The position numbers and the translations under genes were made by a program. The notes below the pieces were generated by a model. The model had not been told where the DNA came from and ran no database searches. It worked only from the letters and a program-made list of their open reading frames with translations. From a virus, in the IMG/VR virus record IMGVR_UViG_3300031951_000175, positions 1 through 58,305 of that record: a DNA stretch of 58,305 nt, one strand, 5' to 3'. Shown in pieces: positions 37,323 through 45,926 of this stretch (position 1 is its first letter; each line of letters starts with the position of its first letter).

Positions 37323-38576
37323 TTAACAAATTGCGCCTGTATCTGTAGCGGTAAAGTTAGGTGAAGTTGACGTTGGAATTGTAATTGAACAAACGTAAAC
37401 GGATGTATAACCGTTTAATCCACCTGTAGATACTGTTCCATCACACTCGTAGTAGTCATATTTAACAAAACTTGGACTATTATTCTCAACGTACCATCTT
37501 GTAAGGATACAAGGAGGTAAAGTTGTAGTTGTGGTTGTAGTACTTGTTGATGTTGTGGTCGTAGTTGGTTGTATATTAGAAAAACAAGCTAAACAAGAAC
37601 CATCAACTCTTGAACCTATTTCAGTTAATAATACAACTGTGTCAACCCCACTTATGTTTTCAAACAAACCTTCAAATGTAACACAAGTTTGTTGACCGTT
37701 AATTTCTGCAAAATATACGTAATTTTCTAAAGGAGTATTTCCTGAAATTAAAACTAAATCTGAAGTATAATAATCTACACCATTGAAACAATCACTAAAT
37801 CTTTTACTATTAGCACATTGAATTACTTCAGTAAACGTATTGAATATAACTTCGCCTGAAAAATTACAAGGATAGTTAATAGTTGTTGTGGTAGTCGTTG
37901 TTGGTGCTATTGTGGTTGTAGTTGTGGTATATGTGACCGCAATAGCCGTAATTGACTTTCCACTACAAGGATTAGGAAGTACTGTTGTCGTAGTAGTCGT
38001 TGTGGGGGCTGCTGTAGTTGTTGTAGTTGTTGTAGGAACTAAACAATCAAAAATGGCGCTAAAATCAAATGTAGCACATGGATCCACAGTTGTGGTTGTT
38101 GTTACACAAATTCCGGTATACGCTACCGTGTCGTCAAAATCAGGACAATCTGATGTGCTTCCAAAAGGACCAAACTGATCACATGGGTCACCTAAGTTTT
38201 GTGCTAAACACCATCTTGTTTCACCTGTTGAATAAAACATGAAATATCCGGTGGTTTGACCTGTAAAATAAGATTCACCATCGTAAATTCCTGCTAACTG
38301 ATAAGTGTCATCATAATTAGTGTCGTTTTCAACACAAAAAAACTGAGGACAAGTACAACCTGAACTACCAATAATTGTACCTGAACCATCTATATCATAT
38401 ACATCTATACCATCTGAATAGTATGATAGTAATGCTGGACTACTACATATTGAGTCTAAATAAACAATGTCACCTACAGTTAAACCACTACCATAAAGAG
38501 TAAAACTCAAAGTAGATCCACAGGAACTGTTAGGGTCTGAGGCGGATGAAAATAAACCTAAATTATTACAAGACAT
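37323..38576 (-). CDS. Thr-linker, Cys-rich fibre-like protein on the minus strand
   Basis: A 417-residue protein made of small Cys-containing beta modules joined by poly-Thr linkers (about 159-163, 182-198, 217-232 and 337-352). The module around YFTGQTTGYFMFYSTGETRW (103-122) resembles the aromatic module of the 692-residue fibre on the + strand. No signal peptide is present. It is oriented against all neighbouring tail genes and starts one base after the 73-residue gene, so the two form a transcription unit. Likely a fibre or particle decoration protein; receptor contact is inference. Confidence 0.75.
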   Translation of the reverse strand: MSCNNLGLFSSASDPNSSCGSTLSFTLYGSGLTVGDIVYLDSICSSPALLSYYSDGIDVYDIDGSGTIIGSSGCTCPQFFCVENDTNYDDTYQLAGIYDGESYFTGQTTGYFMFYSTGETRWCLAQNLGDPCDQFGPFGSTSDCPDFDDTVAYTGICVTTTTTVDPCATFDFSAIFDCLVPTTTTTTTAAPTTTTTTTVLPNPCSGKSITAIAVTYTTTTTTIAPTTTTTTTINYPCNFSGEVIFNTFTEVIQCANSKRFSDCFNGVDYYTSDLVLISGNTPLENYVYFAEINGQQTCVTFEGLFENISGVDTVVLLTEIGSRVDGSCLACFSNIQPTTTTTSTSTTTTTTTLPPCILTRWYVENNSPSFVKYDYYECDGTVSTGGLNGYTSVYVCSITIPTSTSPNFTATDTGAIC

Positions 38577-38577
38577 A

Positions 38578-38799
38578 TTATATCAACAAATTTTCTTCAA
38601 CCAAACAATTATTACTATCAACTGATTTTACACCTACCGAACCCATACCTTCTAAAATATACGGAAGATCAAAAACATATGGGATTTGACCCGATGTTAT
38701 TGTATCTATGTAAATACAAGTTGTGTAACCTGTATCACATGTGTAAATGTCAAAAGGTGAAGAACCGCTTAAACCAGTAATTGTAATTTGTGTTGGCAT
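38578..38799 (-). CDS. Small fibre-associated protein, paralogue of the gene at 27.7 kb
   Basis: A 73-residue protein of the same design as the 98-residue product at 27670-27966: MPTQITITGLSGSSPF, CDTGYTTCIYI and NNCLVEE. In both cases the gene is adjacent to a fibre gene. It is preceded on its own strand by the late motif, so it should be expressed with the structural genes in spite of its reversed orientation. Confidence 0.75.
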   Translation of the reverse strand: MPTQITITGLSGSSPFDIYTCDTGYTTCIYIDTITSGQIPYVFDLPYILEGMGSVGVKSVDSNNCLVEENLLI

Positions 38800-38805
38800 A
38801 TCAAC

Positions 38806-38814
38806 AATAAATAT
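38806..38814 (-). promoter_or_regulatory. Candidate late promoter motif on the minus strand
   Basis: On the minus strand this reads ATATTTATT and lies 6 bases upstream of the start of the 73-residue gene. Its presence in the correct orientation before a reversed gene supports it as a directional signal. Confidence 0.65.
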
Positions 38815-38874
38815 AAAAGAACATGAAAGTTTGTGTAGTTGATGTATTGAAAGTTTATGATTATATTATAGGAG

Positions 38875-39774
38875 ATGGAAGAAAATGAAGCGTTAGTTGA
38901 GTTATTGGAGGAAGTTCTTGGTGATCACGGACTTCATTACCCCAATCGGGGACAAATTTCCTTCAACTGCCCCGTATGTGATGACGGTAGAAATAAACAT
39001 AATATGGAGGTCAATTACATAGATAATGTCTATAAGTGTTGGTCCTGCGGTGATAGTGAGGGTACGCACGGAGCATTAGGTAGAATTTTTGATAAATACG
39101 GAAATAAAAAACAAAAAAAACTTTATAATGTTCTAAAACCTGAAACCGTTGTAAAGAGAGAAAAAAAGAAAAAAACGATGAAACTCCCTGAGGGTTTTAC
39201 GTTGTTCAAAGACTCAAGTCCGGTATATCCTGTGAGAAGACAAGCCATGAATTATCTTAAAAATCGTGGGATCACAGACGAGATGATAGAAAAGTTTGGT
39301 ATTGGATTTTGTGATAAAGGGGATCATGCTGGTCGAATTGTAATCCCATCATACAATACAAAAGGTGAGTTGAATTATTATATTGCGAGAAGTTGGAACC
39401 CAATGTCTCGTGCTAAATATAAAAATCCTGAAGCCGAAAAAGACAAAATTATATTTTGGGAAAATCTAATTGATTGGAACAAAGACATTTATTTGGTGGA
39501 AGGTGCGTTCGATGGGTTATTCGTAGATAACCCAATTCCAATGTTAGGTAAACACATGTCAGAACTTTTGTTTGAGACGATATACAAAAAGGCAAAGGCT
39601 GATATAATTATTTGTTTAGATGCTGATGCTTGGGAAAACGCAGTTAAACTATACCACGAATTACATGGTGGTGAATTATGGGGTAGAATTAAAATAATAA
39701 AACTACCTGACGATAAAGATATTGCCGACCTACGAGGTGAAATAAAAGAAGAATACTATCATATTATAAGATAA
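38875..39774 (+). CDS. gp61: DnaG-type primase (T4 gp61-like)
   Basis: A 299-residue primase. The N-terminal zinc-binding domain has CPVC (Cys32, Cys35) and CWSC (Cys55, Cys58). The TOPRIM core is visible as IYLVEGAFDGLF (about 203-214) and IIICLDADAWENA (about 248-260). It should make RNA primers on the lagging strand with the gp41-like helicase. It is compact compared with T4 gp61 (342). The gene overlaps the next one by one base. The start codon is taken as ATG at 38875, directly after AGGAG, which is too close to act as a normal Shine-Dalgarno. Confidence 0.9.
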   Translation: MEENEALVELLEEVLGDHGLHYPNRGQISFNCPVCDDGRNKHNMEVNYIDNVYKCWSCGDSEGTHGALGRIFDKYGNKKQKKLYNVLKPETVVKREKKKKTMKLPEGFTLFKDSSPVYPVRRQAMNYLKNRGITDEMIEKFGIGFCDKGDHAGRIVIPSYNTKGELNYYIARSWNPMSRAKYKNPEAEKDKIIFWENLIDWNKDIYLVEGAFDGLFVDNPIPMLGKHMSELLFETIYKKAKADIIICLDADAWENAVKLYHELHGGELWGRIKIIKLPDDKDIADLRGEIKEEYYHIIR

Positions 39775-40637
39775 TGGATTTAAAAAAAATTGCACAAGAA
39801 ATTAGGGACATCATTTCTGAAAGACAAAAAGAGTTCCAACTTACCTTTGAAGAGGAAAGTCACAAATATACAATGTTGGATAAAGATGGAAATTTAAAAT
39901 CAGATTTTCCATCGGTATCTAAAGTTATGAAAATATTTTATGACGACTTTCCAACGGAACAAGCGGCGTATAACAAAGCCGGTGGTGATCCTGATGAGGC
40001 CGAAAGATTAATGGAAGAGTGGGCGGAAGCCGGTAGAAAATCAACAAACTTGGGATCTCGTTGTCACTTCTTTTTGGAAGAACATACACTAAAAGAATTT
40101 GGAGTTGAGAAAATTGTACGACAACCAATATTTGATTGTGATGCAGAACAGATCATTAAGAGTGATACTATGATTATGGCTGGTAAGCATTACATAGAAC
40201 TTCTTAAAGAAAGAGGATGTATATTAATTGATACAGAAATGGTTTTAGGTCATCCTGACTTAGGTTATACAGGACAACCCGATAAGGTGTGGTTAGTCAT
40301 TGGAACAAACGGGAATCTTGGTATTTTAATAACGGATTGGAAATCTAACAAACCAAAGAATTTTGCGGTTACCCGTTATACTAAAAAAATGAAACAACCA
40401 TTTGAAGACTTACCTGATAATGCTTTAGGTCACTACAATACCCAGTTACCTTTTTATGGTAAGTTACTTTTGAAAATGTTAGAAGGAACTAAATATGAAA
40501 ACATACAACTATTAGGTTGTATTATCGTTTTGATTACTGAAGAAAGAGAGTACCATGAGTACCGAGTATCCAAAAAAACGATGAATACTATTTTAGAAAT
40601 GGACATGAAACAATATTTGACTAAAATTAATAAATAA
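39774..40637 (+). CDS. PD-(D/E)XK nuclease, RecB/Cas4-like
   Basis: A 287-residue nuclease. The catalytic elements appear in order: His98 in RCHFFLEE, Glu155 in DTEMVLG, Asp170 in GQPDKVW, then DWK (Asp188, Lys190), and QLPFYGKLL (about 224-232), which is the QhxxY motif of RecB-type enzymes. The likely role is DNA end processing during recombination or degradation of host DNA. Translational coupling to the primase and nearness to gp47/gp46 support a recombination-replication role. Confidence 0.82.
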   Translation: MDLKKIAQEIRDIISERQKEFQLTFEEESHKYTMLDKDGNLKSDFPSVSKVMKIFYDDFPTEQAAYNKAGGDPDEAERLMEEWAEAGRKSTNLGSRCHFFLEEHTLKEFGVEKIVRQPIFDCDAEQIIKSDTMIMAGKHYIELLKERGCILIDTEMVLGHPDLGYTGQPDKVWLVIGTNGNLGILITDWKSNKPKNFAVTRYTKKMKQPFEDLPDNALGHYNTQLPFYGKLLLKMLEGTKYENIQLLGCIIVLITEEREYHEYRVSKKTMNTILEMDMKQYLTKINK

Positions 40638-40650
40638 ACTATTATTGAGT

Positions 40651-40743
40651 ATGACACTAACAATAACACCTACTTGGGTAACAACAACTAGTTGGGACCA
40701 ATTATTACCTATTAAAGTAAAAATAAACTATATTATAAAATAA
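40651..40743 (+). CDS. Possible 30-residue peptide
   Basis: A short frame with ATG start that ends 2 bases before the next start codon. The composition (Thr-rich, then KVKINYIIK) is not distinctive. It may be a real micro-gene filling the only gap in this operon, or simply chance in an upstream region that carries a promoter. Confidence 0.25.
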   Translation: MTLTITPTWVTTTSWDQLLPIKVKINYIIK

Positions 40744-40745
40744 AA

Positions 40746-40961
40746 ATGGACGATATTATTAAACCAAAGATTGATCTTAGACAACAACAGACAATCAAAT
40801 GTGAAAAATGCGAGTCAAAGTTCTTCAAAGAAGTAACAATGCTTAAGAAAGTACCTAAATTATTAACAGGAAGTCACGAAGACACAATTGTACCATTCCC
40901 AACTTATATGTGTAATGAGTGTGGTCACGTAAACGAAGACTTTGAATTATTCATAGACTAA
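40746..40961 (+). CDS. Small zinc-ribbon protein
   Basis: A 71-residue protein with CEKCESKFF (first CxxC near residues 19-22) and MCNECGHV (second near 59-62), a zinc-ribbon. Such small ribbons occur in phage genomes as DNA-binding or transcription-associated factors; the role is unknown. Its TAA overlaps the ATG of the next gene. Confidence 0.78.
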   Translation: MDDIIKPKIDLRQQQTIKCEKCESKFFKEVTMLKKVPKLLTGSHEDTIVPFPTYMCNECGHVNEDFELFID

Positions 40962-41107
40962 TGGAAATAGGTAAAATGACTATCAGTGAAGCAGAACCAT
41001 ACTTAGAAAGTATTGCAATGCTTTATGGATTAAACTTGGGTAAAGTTAAACACTTCAAATTTGCAAGAATGATTTTGGCAACCCTTTATTGTAGAGAAAA
41101 CGCATGA
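40961..41107 (+). CDS. Small hypothetical protein (48 residues)
   Basis: A short frame that fits exactly between two genes with overlapping stop/start codons on both sides (TAATG at 40959-40963 and ATGA at 41104-41107), which strongly supports that it is translated. The product begins MEIGKMTISEAEPYLE and is helical and basic in its second half (HFKFARMI). The function is unknown. Confidence 0.7.
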   Translation: MEIGKMTISEAEPYLESIAMLYGLNLGKVKHFKFARMILATLYCRENA

Positions 41108-41346
41108 CATACAAAGAATTTTACTATTGGTTAGATGGTTATTTGACCAATAAGCTTGAAAGTGAAAAACTAAATATCGCACCTATAATTGAAAAGATGG
41201 GTCAAGTAAAAGAGGAAAGAACTAAAAGCGATTTATTACCTTTCCAACACATACCAGTACCGATTAATCCATTCCCCGTCCAAGATGATCCCTACAGACC
41301 ACCATACGAAGTATATTGCGGAGACAAAACACAATTGAATGATTAA
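41104..41346 (+). CDS. Hypothetical protein
   Basis: An 80-residue protein with a helical N-terminal half and a Pro-rich second half (HIPVPINPFPVQDDPYRPP). It is coupled to the preceding small gene through ATGA and overlaps the gp47 gene by 8 bases. This places it firmly in the recombination operon, but no function is recognised. The proline-rich tail may be a protein-contact segment. Confidence 0.7.
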   Translation: MTYKEFYYWLDGYLTNKLESEKLNIAPIIEKMGQVKEERTKSDLLPFQHIPVPINPFPVQDDPYRPPYEVYCGDKTQLND

Positions 41347-42118
41347 GAAACTTATACACTTTTCAGACTTACATATCCGTCTTTTTAAAGACCACGATTT
41401 GTATAAATCAATTTTGGAAACTGCCATTGAACAATGGAAAGAGTTGAAGCCAGAACGCATCGTGTTCACGGGTGATTTAGTTCATTCTAAAAACCAAATG
41501 ACACCTGAACTTATTGAGATGGTTAGATGGTTATTAACAGAATGTTCTTCTGTTGCTAAAACAATTATTATTCCAGGTAACCACGACTTCTTGGTTAATA
41601 ACACAGAAAGATTGGATGCTCTTTCACCTATCATTAATTCACTGAATAGTGAAAACATCGTCTATTACAAAGACAGAGGAGTTTATGAAGACGAAAACAT
41701 CAGTTGGTGTGTGTATTCACAATATCAAGGTAATATTCCGCCTGAAATTACTGAAGCGAAAGGTAAAAGAATTGGATTATTTCACGGACCAATTCAGGGA
41801 ATGAAAACAGATCTTGGGTTTGACTTTGGTGAGGAGGCATATGACGTTGAAAAGTTCGATGGGTTAGAAACCGTGTTATGTGGAGACATTCACAAAAGAC
41901 AAGAATTCAAATTCAAAACCGGTAAAGGTTATATGATTGGGAGTCCAATCCAACAAAATATTGGTGAGAGTATTGGACGACACGGTTATGGGATCTACAA
42001 TGTTGAAAGTCAAGAATATTCTTATGTAGATCTACCAAACCCAAAACCATTTCTAAAGTTCTCCATAAAATCATTTGAAGATATTGAAAATGGAACCGAA
42101 AAACTCCAAAATATTTAG
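41339..42118 (+). CDS. gp47: gp47-like recombination nuclease (SbcD/Mre11 family)
   Basis: A 259-residue metallophosphoesterase, the nuclease partner of gp46 in DNA end resection. All main motifs are visible: HFSDLHIRLF (Asp10, His12), FTGDLVHSK (Asp46), PGNHDF (Asn81, His82), GLFHGP, and LCGDIHKRQEF. It is shorter than T4 gp47 (339), having a reduced C-terminal region. Unusually, four genes instead of the usual one or none are found between its start and that of gp46. Confidence 0.92.
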   Translation: MIKKLIHFSDLHIRLFKDHDLYKSILETAIEQWKELKPERIVFTGDLVHSKNQMTPELIEMVRWLLTECSSVAKTIIIPGNHDFLVNNTERLDALSPIINSLNSENIVYYKDRGVYEDENISWCVYSQYQGNIPPEITEAKGKRIGLFHGPIQGMKTDLGFDFGEEAYDVEKFDGLETVLCGDIHKRQEFKFKTGKGYMIGSPIQQNIGESIGRHGYGIYNVESQEYSYVDLPNPKPFLKFSIKSFEDIENGTEKLQNI

Positions 42119-42809
42119 TAAGGAAATGATGCAGGCGGTGTCTGCATTTTGTGAATCCAAAGAAATTAAGGATGTGGATAATTTCATTTACCTTTGTTTT
42201 AAACAAGGATTTGATATCAGAAAATATGGTCTTTTGGAAAAAACACTTAATGAAGGTGAAAAAGACTTAAAAACGGGTGAAGTTCAGGAAAAACGAGTGG
42301 AAATAGAGGTAATAAAAGAAATACGGGTGGAAGTTCCTGTCGAAGTTATTAAAGAAGTTGAGGTTATTAAAGAGGTTGAAAAGATTGTTGAAATACCTAT
42401 TGAGGTAATCAAGGAAGTTGAGAAAATAATCCACACCTCTGATGATACTCAAGTAAATGAACTGTTGTCAAAAATAGAACAGTTAAACGGAGAAATTTCG
42501 ATTAAAACTACCGAAATTGGCAGAATTAGAGAAGAATTTTCCATTAAAACGGAAGAAATGGAAAATATTTTCCAAAATAAAATGTCTGAAAAGGATGAAG
42601 ATTTAGACGAACTTAGACAAAAGTTAGACATTCTCGTAACAAATGATAAGACAAAAATGTTACAAGAAACACTCCAAAACTTAAGAAGTGAGTTACAACA
42701 AAAAAACGAACAAATAAGAGAATTGGAAAAAATAAACCGAGAACTTCTTAACGGTAATCAAAATCAAGCTTACCTTTTGAGGGGATCAAATTTAAATAGA
42801 CGAGTATGA
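42090..42809 (+). CDS. Coiled-coil protein with VEVPVEVIKEVE-type repeats
   Basis: A 239-residue protein. I place the start at the ATG at 42090; a TTG 15 bases upstream would be possible but is less likely. Residues 1-65 form a small helical domain with FCESKEIKDVDN. Residues about 70-114 are a low-complexity repeat of Val, Ile, Glu and Lys with Pro interruptions (VEVPVEVIKEVE). The rest is a long coiled coil. The repeat also appears in the membrane protein at 47.5 kb. It overlaps gp47 by 29 bases and the next gene by 4. Function unknown. Confidence 0.75.
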   Translation: MEPKNSKIFSKEMMQAVSAFCESKEIKDVDNFIYLCFKQGFDIRKYGLLEKTLNEGEKDLKTGEVQEKRVEIEVIKEIRVEVPVEVIKEVEVIKEVEKIVEIPIEVIKEVEKIIHTSDDTQVNELLSKIEQLNGEISIKTTEIGRIREEFSIKTEEMENIFQNKMSEKDEDLDELRQKLDILVTNDKTKMLQETLQNLRSELQQKNEQIRELEKINRELLNGNQNQAYLLRGSNLNRRV

Positions 42810-43162
42810 TAATTTTAATGTGGATGATTGCGGCCTATGGGATGACCAATATTTTGGTTTACGGATCAATCTTCAACGGATTAAGAAATTGGATCCATAA
42901 TAACGCACAACCTAATGTTGGATTGACTATTTTTAGACCAGTATTTGAATTCATTTCAAACTTAATAAAATGTGTACTTTGCACATCAACATGGGTAGGA
43001 TTCTTTTTATCGTTAACATTGTTTGCACCTTGGCATGAAATAATTGGACTTAATAAATATATTTCTATATTTTTTGATGGAATGTTATCGGCAGGTGCCG
43101 TATGGGCGATTAATAGTGTAATCGAATGGTTTGAAGAAAATAGACCAAATAATAATAATTAA
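42806..43162 (+). CDS. Small integral membrane protein with CxxC
   Basis: A 118-residue protein with an N-terminal hydrophobic segment (about 1-25), a central segment following CVLC (about 60-78), and a third segment near residues 90-106; the C terminus is polar. The general form (FISNLIKCVLCTSTWVGFF) recalls the DUF1360 membrane family, but I cannot confirm it. It is translationally coupled to the coiled-coil gene by ATGA. A membrane protein embedded between gp47 and gp46 is unusual. Confidence 0.72.
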   Translation: MIILMWMIAAYGMTNILVYGSIFNGLRNWIHNNAQPNVGLTIFRPVFEFISNLIKCVLCTSTWVGFFLSLTLFAPWHEIIGLNKYISIFFDGMLSAGAVWAINSVIEWFEENRPNNNN

Positions 43163-43174
43163 CTAAAAGTAAAA

Positions 43175-43492
43175 ATGGGAAAAGCGGCAAAAGAACACAG
43201 AAAGAAAGTTGCAAAACGAAATGCAAAAATTAAACAAGAAAAGGCTGGCATGCAAAAAGCTTTTGATATGTTACTACAACAACAATTGGAAAAATTGAAA
43301 AATGATGAAATGACTGCAATGGTGGGAGATCAAGAAGTTAAAATGGAATTAGTTGAAGATAAAATAGTTGACCATGCATTCAAGTTCACTCCTAATGAAG
43401 AGGAGTCTGCAAAAATCAACAAAGAATTTGAACCTGAATATGATAGTGCGGGATATACAATCGAAGATAGAGAGTTACCAACAGAAGAATAA
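43175..43492 (+). CDS. Small charged hypothetical protein
   Basis: A 105-residue protein that is strongly basic at its N terminus (KAAKEHRKKVAKRNAKIKQE), suggesting nucleic-acid binding, and acidic at its C terminus. No cysteines or membrane segments. It ends 2 bases before the gp46 gene, so it is co-translated with it. Function unknown. Confidence 0.72.
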   Translation: MGKAAKEHRKKVAKRNAKIKQEKAGMQKAFDMLLQQQLEKLKNDEMTAMVGDQEVKMELVEDKIVDHAFKFTPNEEESAKINKEFEPEYDSAGYTIEDRELPTEE

Positions 43493-43494
43493 AA

Positions 43495-45867
43495 ATGGAT
43501 CTTTTTAATCCGCCAAAATTATTTAACTACAATATTATGATAAAAGACTTGGACTTTTCTACGTTTGAAAACCCAATTATACAAGTTGTTTGGGAAGATT
43601 TACCAGAAAACTTCACACAGGATAAACTCAAAAGTGTAAAACATTACTTCTCAAAAAAGTATAACACAACGAATGTAAATGTGTTAACAAAGGCAAAAAA
43701 CGTTGAAACCGAAACGATGCAAAGTATTGATGTTTCGGTAAATATTAACGATGCTCAGTACCAACTTGAACTAATCACAAACTATCTAAAGTCAAAAGGG
43801 CACGAAGATAAAAGTGAGGATATATTAGCTATTAATAGAATGGTTGAGAATAGAATGTCTGGGGACGAAGAAAACCAAGCTCAATTTAAAAAGTGGTATA
43901 TTCGAAACATTGAGTTCTCAAACTTTTTATCATATGGAGAAAATCAAAGATTAGACTTTGATAAGTTAAATGGGATTGTGGTGGTTGAGTCTGATCCACC
44001 AAACTTTGGGGGGAAAACGGTTCTTACCGTTGACCTCCTAATGTTTTTATTCTTTAATGAAACGACAAAAACAACCAAAGCCGAGGAGATCTTCAACCGA
44101 TTTTCAAATAAAGACAAAGTTCACGTTAAAGGTGAAATTACAATTGATGGTGAAGATTATGTTATTATAAGAAACATTGAAAGAAAGTTATCTAAGAAAG
44201 GTGATTGGAACGTTAAAACAGAATTGGACTTCTTCAAAAAATTATCGGACGGTACCTTATTAAATTTTACTGGTGAACAAAGAAGAGAAACAGAAGCCTT
44301 CATTAAGAATTCAATTGGAACCAAAGAGGACTTCTTAATGACAATTCTAACAACAGGATCAAATCTTGAAGAGTTGTTAGAGTCAAAACCAACGGCAAGA
44401 GGCCAGGTTTTGTCACGTTTTATGGGACTTGAGTTTTTGAAAAGAAAAGAAGAAGTTGCAAAAGAAATCTACTCCGAGTTTTCAAAACAAAAAATTTCCA
44501 ACATTTATTCATCAGAGCAATTAAAGACTGATATTGAAACGTATCAAAACTCAATTTCTGAATTACAAAATCAAATTAAGGAAAGTAAATTAAAATTGGT
44601 TGAGACTGATGAAGCGATAACAAAAGGTAAAACATATCGTGATGATATGTTAAAGAAAAAACACACAAACATTGATCAAGAATTGAGTTTGTTAAACCCT
44701 GAAAAAACCAAAGATGAAATTAAAGAAATTGAACGTGAGAAATCGGGATATCTTGCAAAAATATCCGAAATCAAAGTTGTTGAACCTTCTAAATTCTATG
44801 AAGAAGAAATCCATGACAAGGTTAAAGAAGAGATCAACATTCTTTACAAAGAGATCGTTAAAGTTGATACAGAAATTGCGTCAATTAACAAATTAAAATC
44901 TTCAGTTGAAGGTGGAATCAAATGTGAACACTGTGGAATTGAGTTGATGAATGCTGCTATTACAAATGCCAAAATTGCCGAATTAGATGGATTTATCGTG
45001 CAAAAAACCACAAAAACAACACTTATGACGGATTTATCCGACAAAGAAAAAAGTTTTGTACAACTCAAAAAAGAGTTTGACGAATATGAAAAAAACAAGT
45101 TGGTTAAAGAAAAGTATGAGATTTCTGTTGAAAGTTGTGACCTTAAGATTGGGTCGTTAAGTGATAAGATCAAAAGATGGGAGGAAATTCAAGATAAAAT
45201 CCAAGAAAATCAAAAAATCGAAGCTCAGTTAATAAAGGCCGACGTGAGATTAGATGAGTTGGAAAATCAAAGAAGAACGATTAATAATTCAATCACAACA
45301 AACGAGGGATCAATTAAATCTATTGAGGAAAAGATTGATATTAACCAAAAGAAAATTGTTACAATTAAAGAGGAAGAAGAAAAAGAAAAGATATATAAGA
45401 TCTACTTGGAACTTTATGGTAAGAACGGTATATCAAAAATAATTATGAAAACAATGATGCCATTAATCAATTCTGAATTACAAAGATTGATGGAAGACTC
45501 ATGTTATTTCAAATTGGAAATTCGTATTAATGAAAAGAATGAGGTTGAATTTATTATGACTGATAATGCAACTGGTGTTGAGAAATTAATGACTTCAGGT
45601 TCAGGTTTTGAAAAAACAATTTCTTCATTAGCTTTGAGATCAGTTCTTACTAAGATTGCAAGTTTACCCAAACCAAATCTTGTTGTTCTTGATGAGGTGT
45701 TTGGAAAAATTGCTAATGACAACTTAGAGATGGTTTATGAATTCTTCACAAAAATTAAAGATTATTTTGAAAAGATCTTTGTAATAAGTCACAACTCAAT
45801 AGTATCAACTTGGGGTGATCATGTTGTAAAAATTAAGAAAGAAAACAATTTGTCAAAAGTTTTATAG
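43495..45867 (+). CDS. gp46: gp46-like recombination ATPase (SbcC/Rad50 family) with N-terminal extension
   Basis: A 790-residue SMC-like ATPase that partners gp47. The canonical start WYIRNIEFSNFLSYGEN only appears at about 134, so there is a roughly 130-residue extra N-terminal domain. Walker A is degenerate (ESDPPNFGGKTVL, 165-177), lacking the usual first Gly. Two coiled-coil arms flank a zinc hook CEHC (Cys477, Cys480). The signature TSGSGFEKTISSLALRS and Walker B NLVVLDEVFGK (about 727-737) are intact. T4 gp46 has 560 residues. The enzyme should resect DNA ends for recombination-dependent replication. Confidence 0.9.
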   Translation: MDLFNPPKLFNYNIMIKDLDFSTFENPIIQVVWEDLPENFTQDKLKSVKHYFSKKYNTTNVNVLTKAKNVETETMQSIDVSVNINDAQYQLELITNYLKSKGHEDKSEDILAINRMVENRMSGDEENQAQFKKWYIRNIEFSNFLSYGENQRLDFDKLNGIVVVESDPPNFGGKTVLTVDLLMFLFFNETTKTTKAEEIFNRFSNKDKVHVKGEITIDGEDYVIIRNIERKLSKKGDWNVKTELDFFKKLSDGTLLNFTGEQRRETEAFIKNSIGTKEDFLMTILTTGSNLEELLESKPTARGQVLSRFMGLEFLKRKEEVAKEIYSEFSKQKISNIYSSEQLKTDIETYQNSISELQNQIKESKLKLVETDEAITKGKTYRDDMLKKKHTNIDQELSLLNPEKTKDEIKEIEREKSGYLAKISEIKVVEPSKFYEEEIHDKVKEEINILYKEIVKVDTEIASINKLKSSVEGGIKCEHCGIELMNAAITNAKIAELDGFIVQKTTKTTLMTDLSDKEKSFVQLKKEFDEYEKNKLVKEKYEISVESCDLKIGSLSDKIKRWEEIQDKIQENQKIEAQLIKADVRLDELENQRRTINNSITTNEGSIKSIEEKIDINQKKIVTIKEEEEKEKIYKIYLELYGKNGISKIIMKTMMPLINSELQRLMEDSCYFKLEIRINEKNEVEFIMTDNATGVEKLMTSGSGFEKTISSLALRSVLTKIASLPKPNLVVLDEVFGKIANDNLEMVYEFFTKIKDYFEKIFVISHNSIVSTWGDHVVKIKKENNLSKVL

Positions 45868-45897
45868 AATTTTTAAAACTAATTAGAATTTTATCAG

Positions 45898-45905
45898 TAT
45901 ATTTG
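45898..45905 (+). promoter_or_regulatory. Candidate Bacteroidota-type -7 element
   Basis: TATATTTG matches the TAnnTTTG element that the Bacteroidota primary sigma factor recognises, and lies 21 bases before the next start codon in a 59-base gap. No good -33 TTG is placed correctly, so it may be weak or activator-dependent. Confidence 0.45.
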
Positions 45906-45926
45906 TAGAACAATTAAAACACACAA

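Noticed and set aside
37265-38874. Flanking inverted repeats that would make the reversed cassette an invertible segment
   Set aside because: The terminator hairpin on the left and the late motif on the right do not form a matching inverted repeat pair, and no invertase gene is present, so active inversion is not supported.
38823-38888. A 21-codon frame starting MKVCVVDVLKVYDY before the primase gene
   Set aside because: Overlaps the primase start in another frame, and no coupling or conserved feature supports it; it could be a leader peptide but there is no evidence.
42075-42089. TTG start for the coiled-coil gene
   Set aside because: An ATG follows at 42090 with shorter overlap with gp47; no signal favours the TTG.
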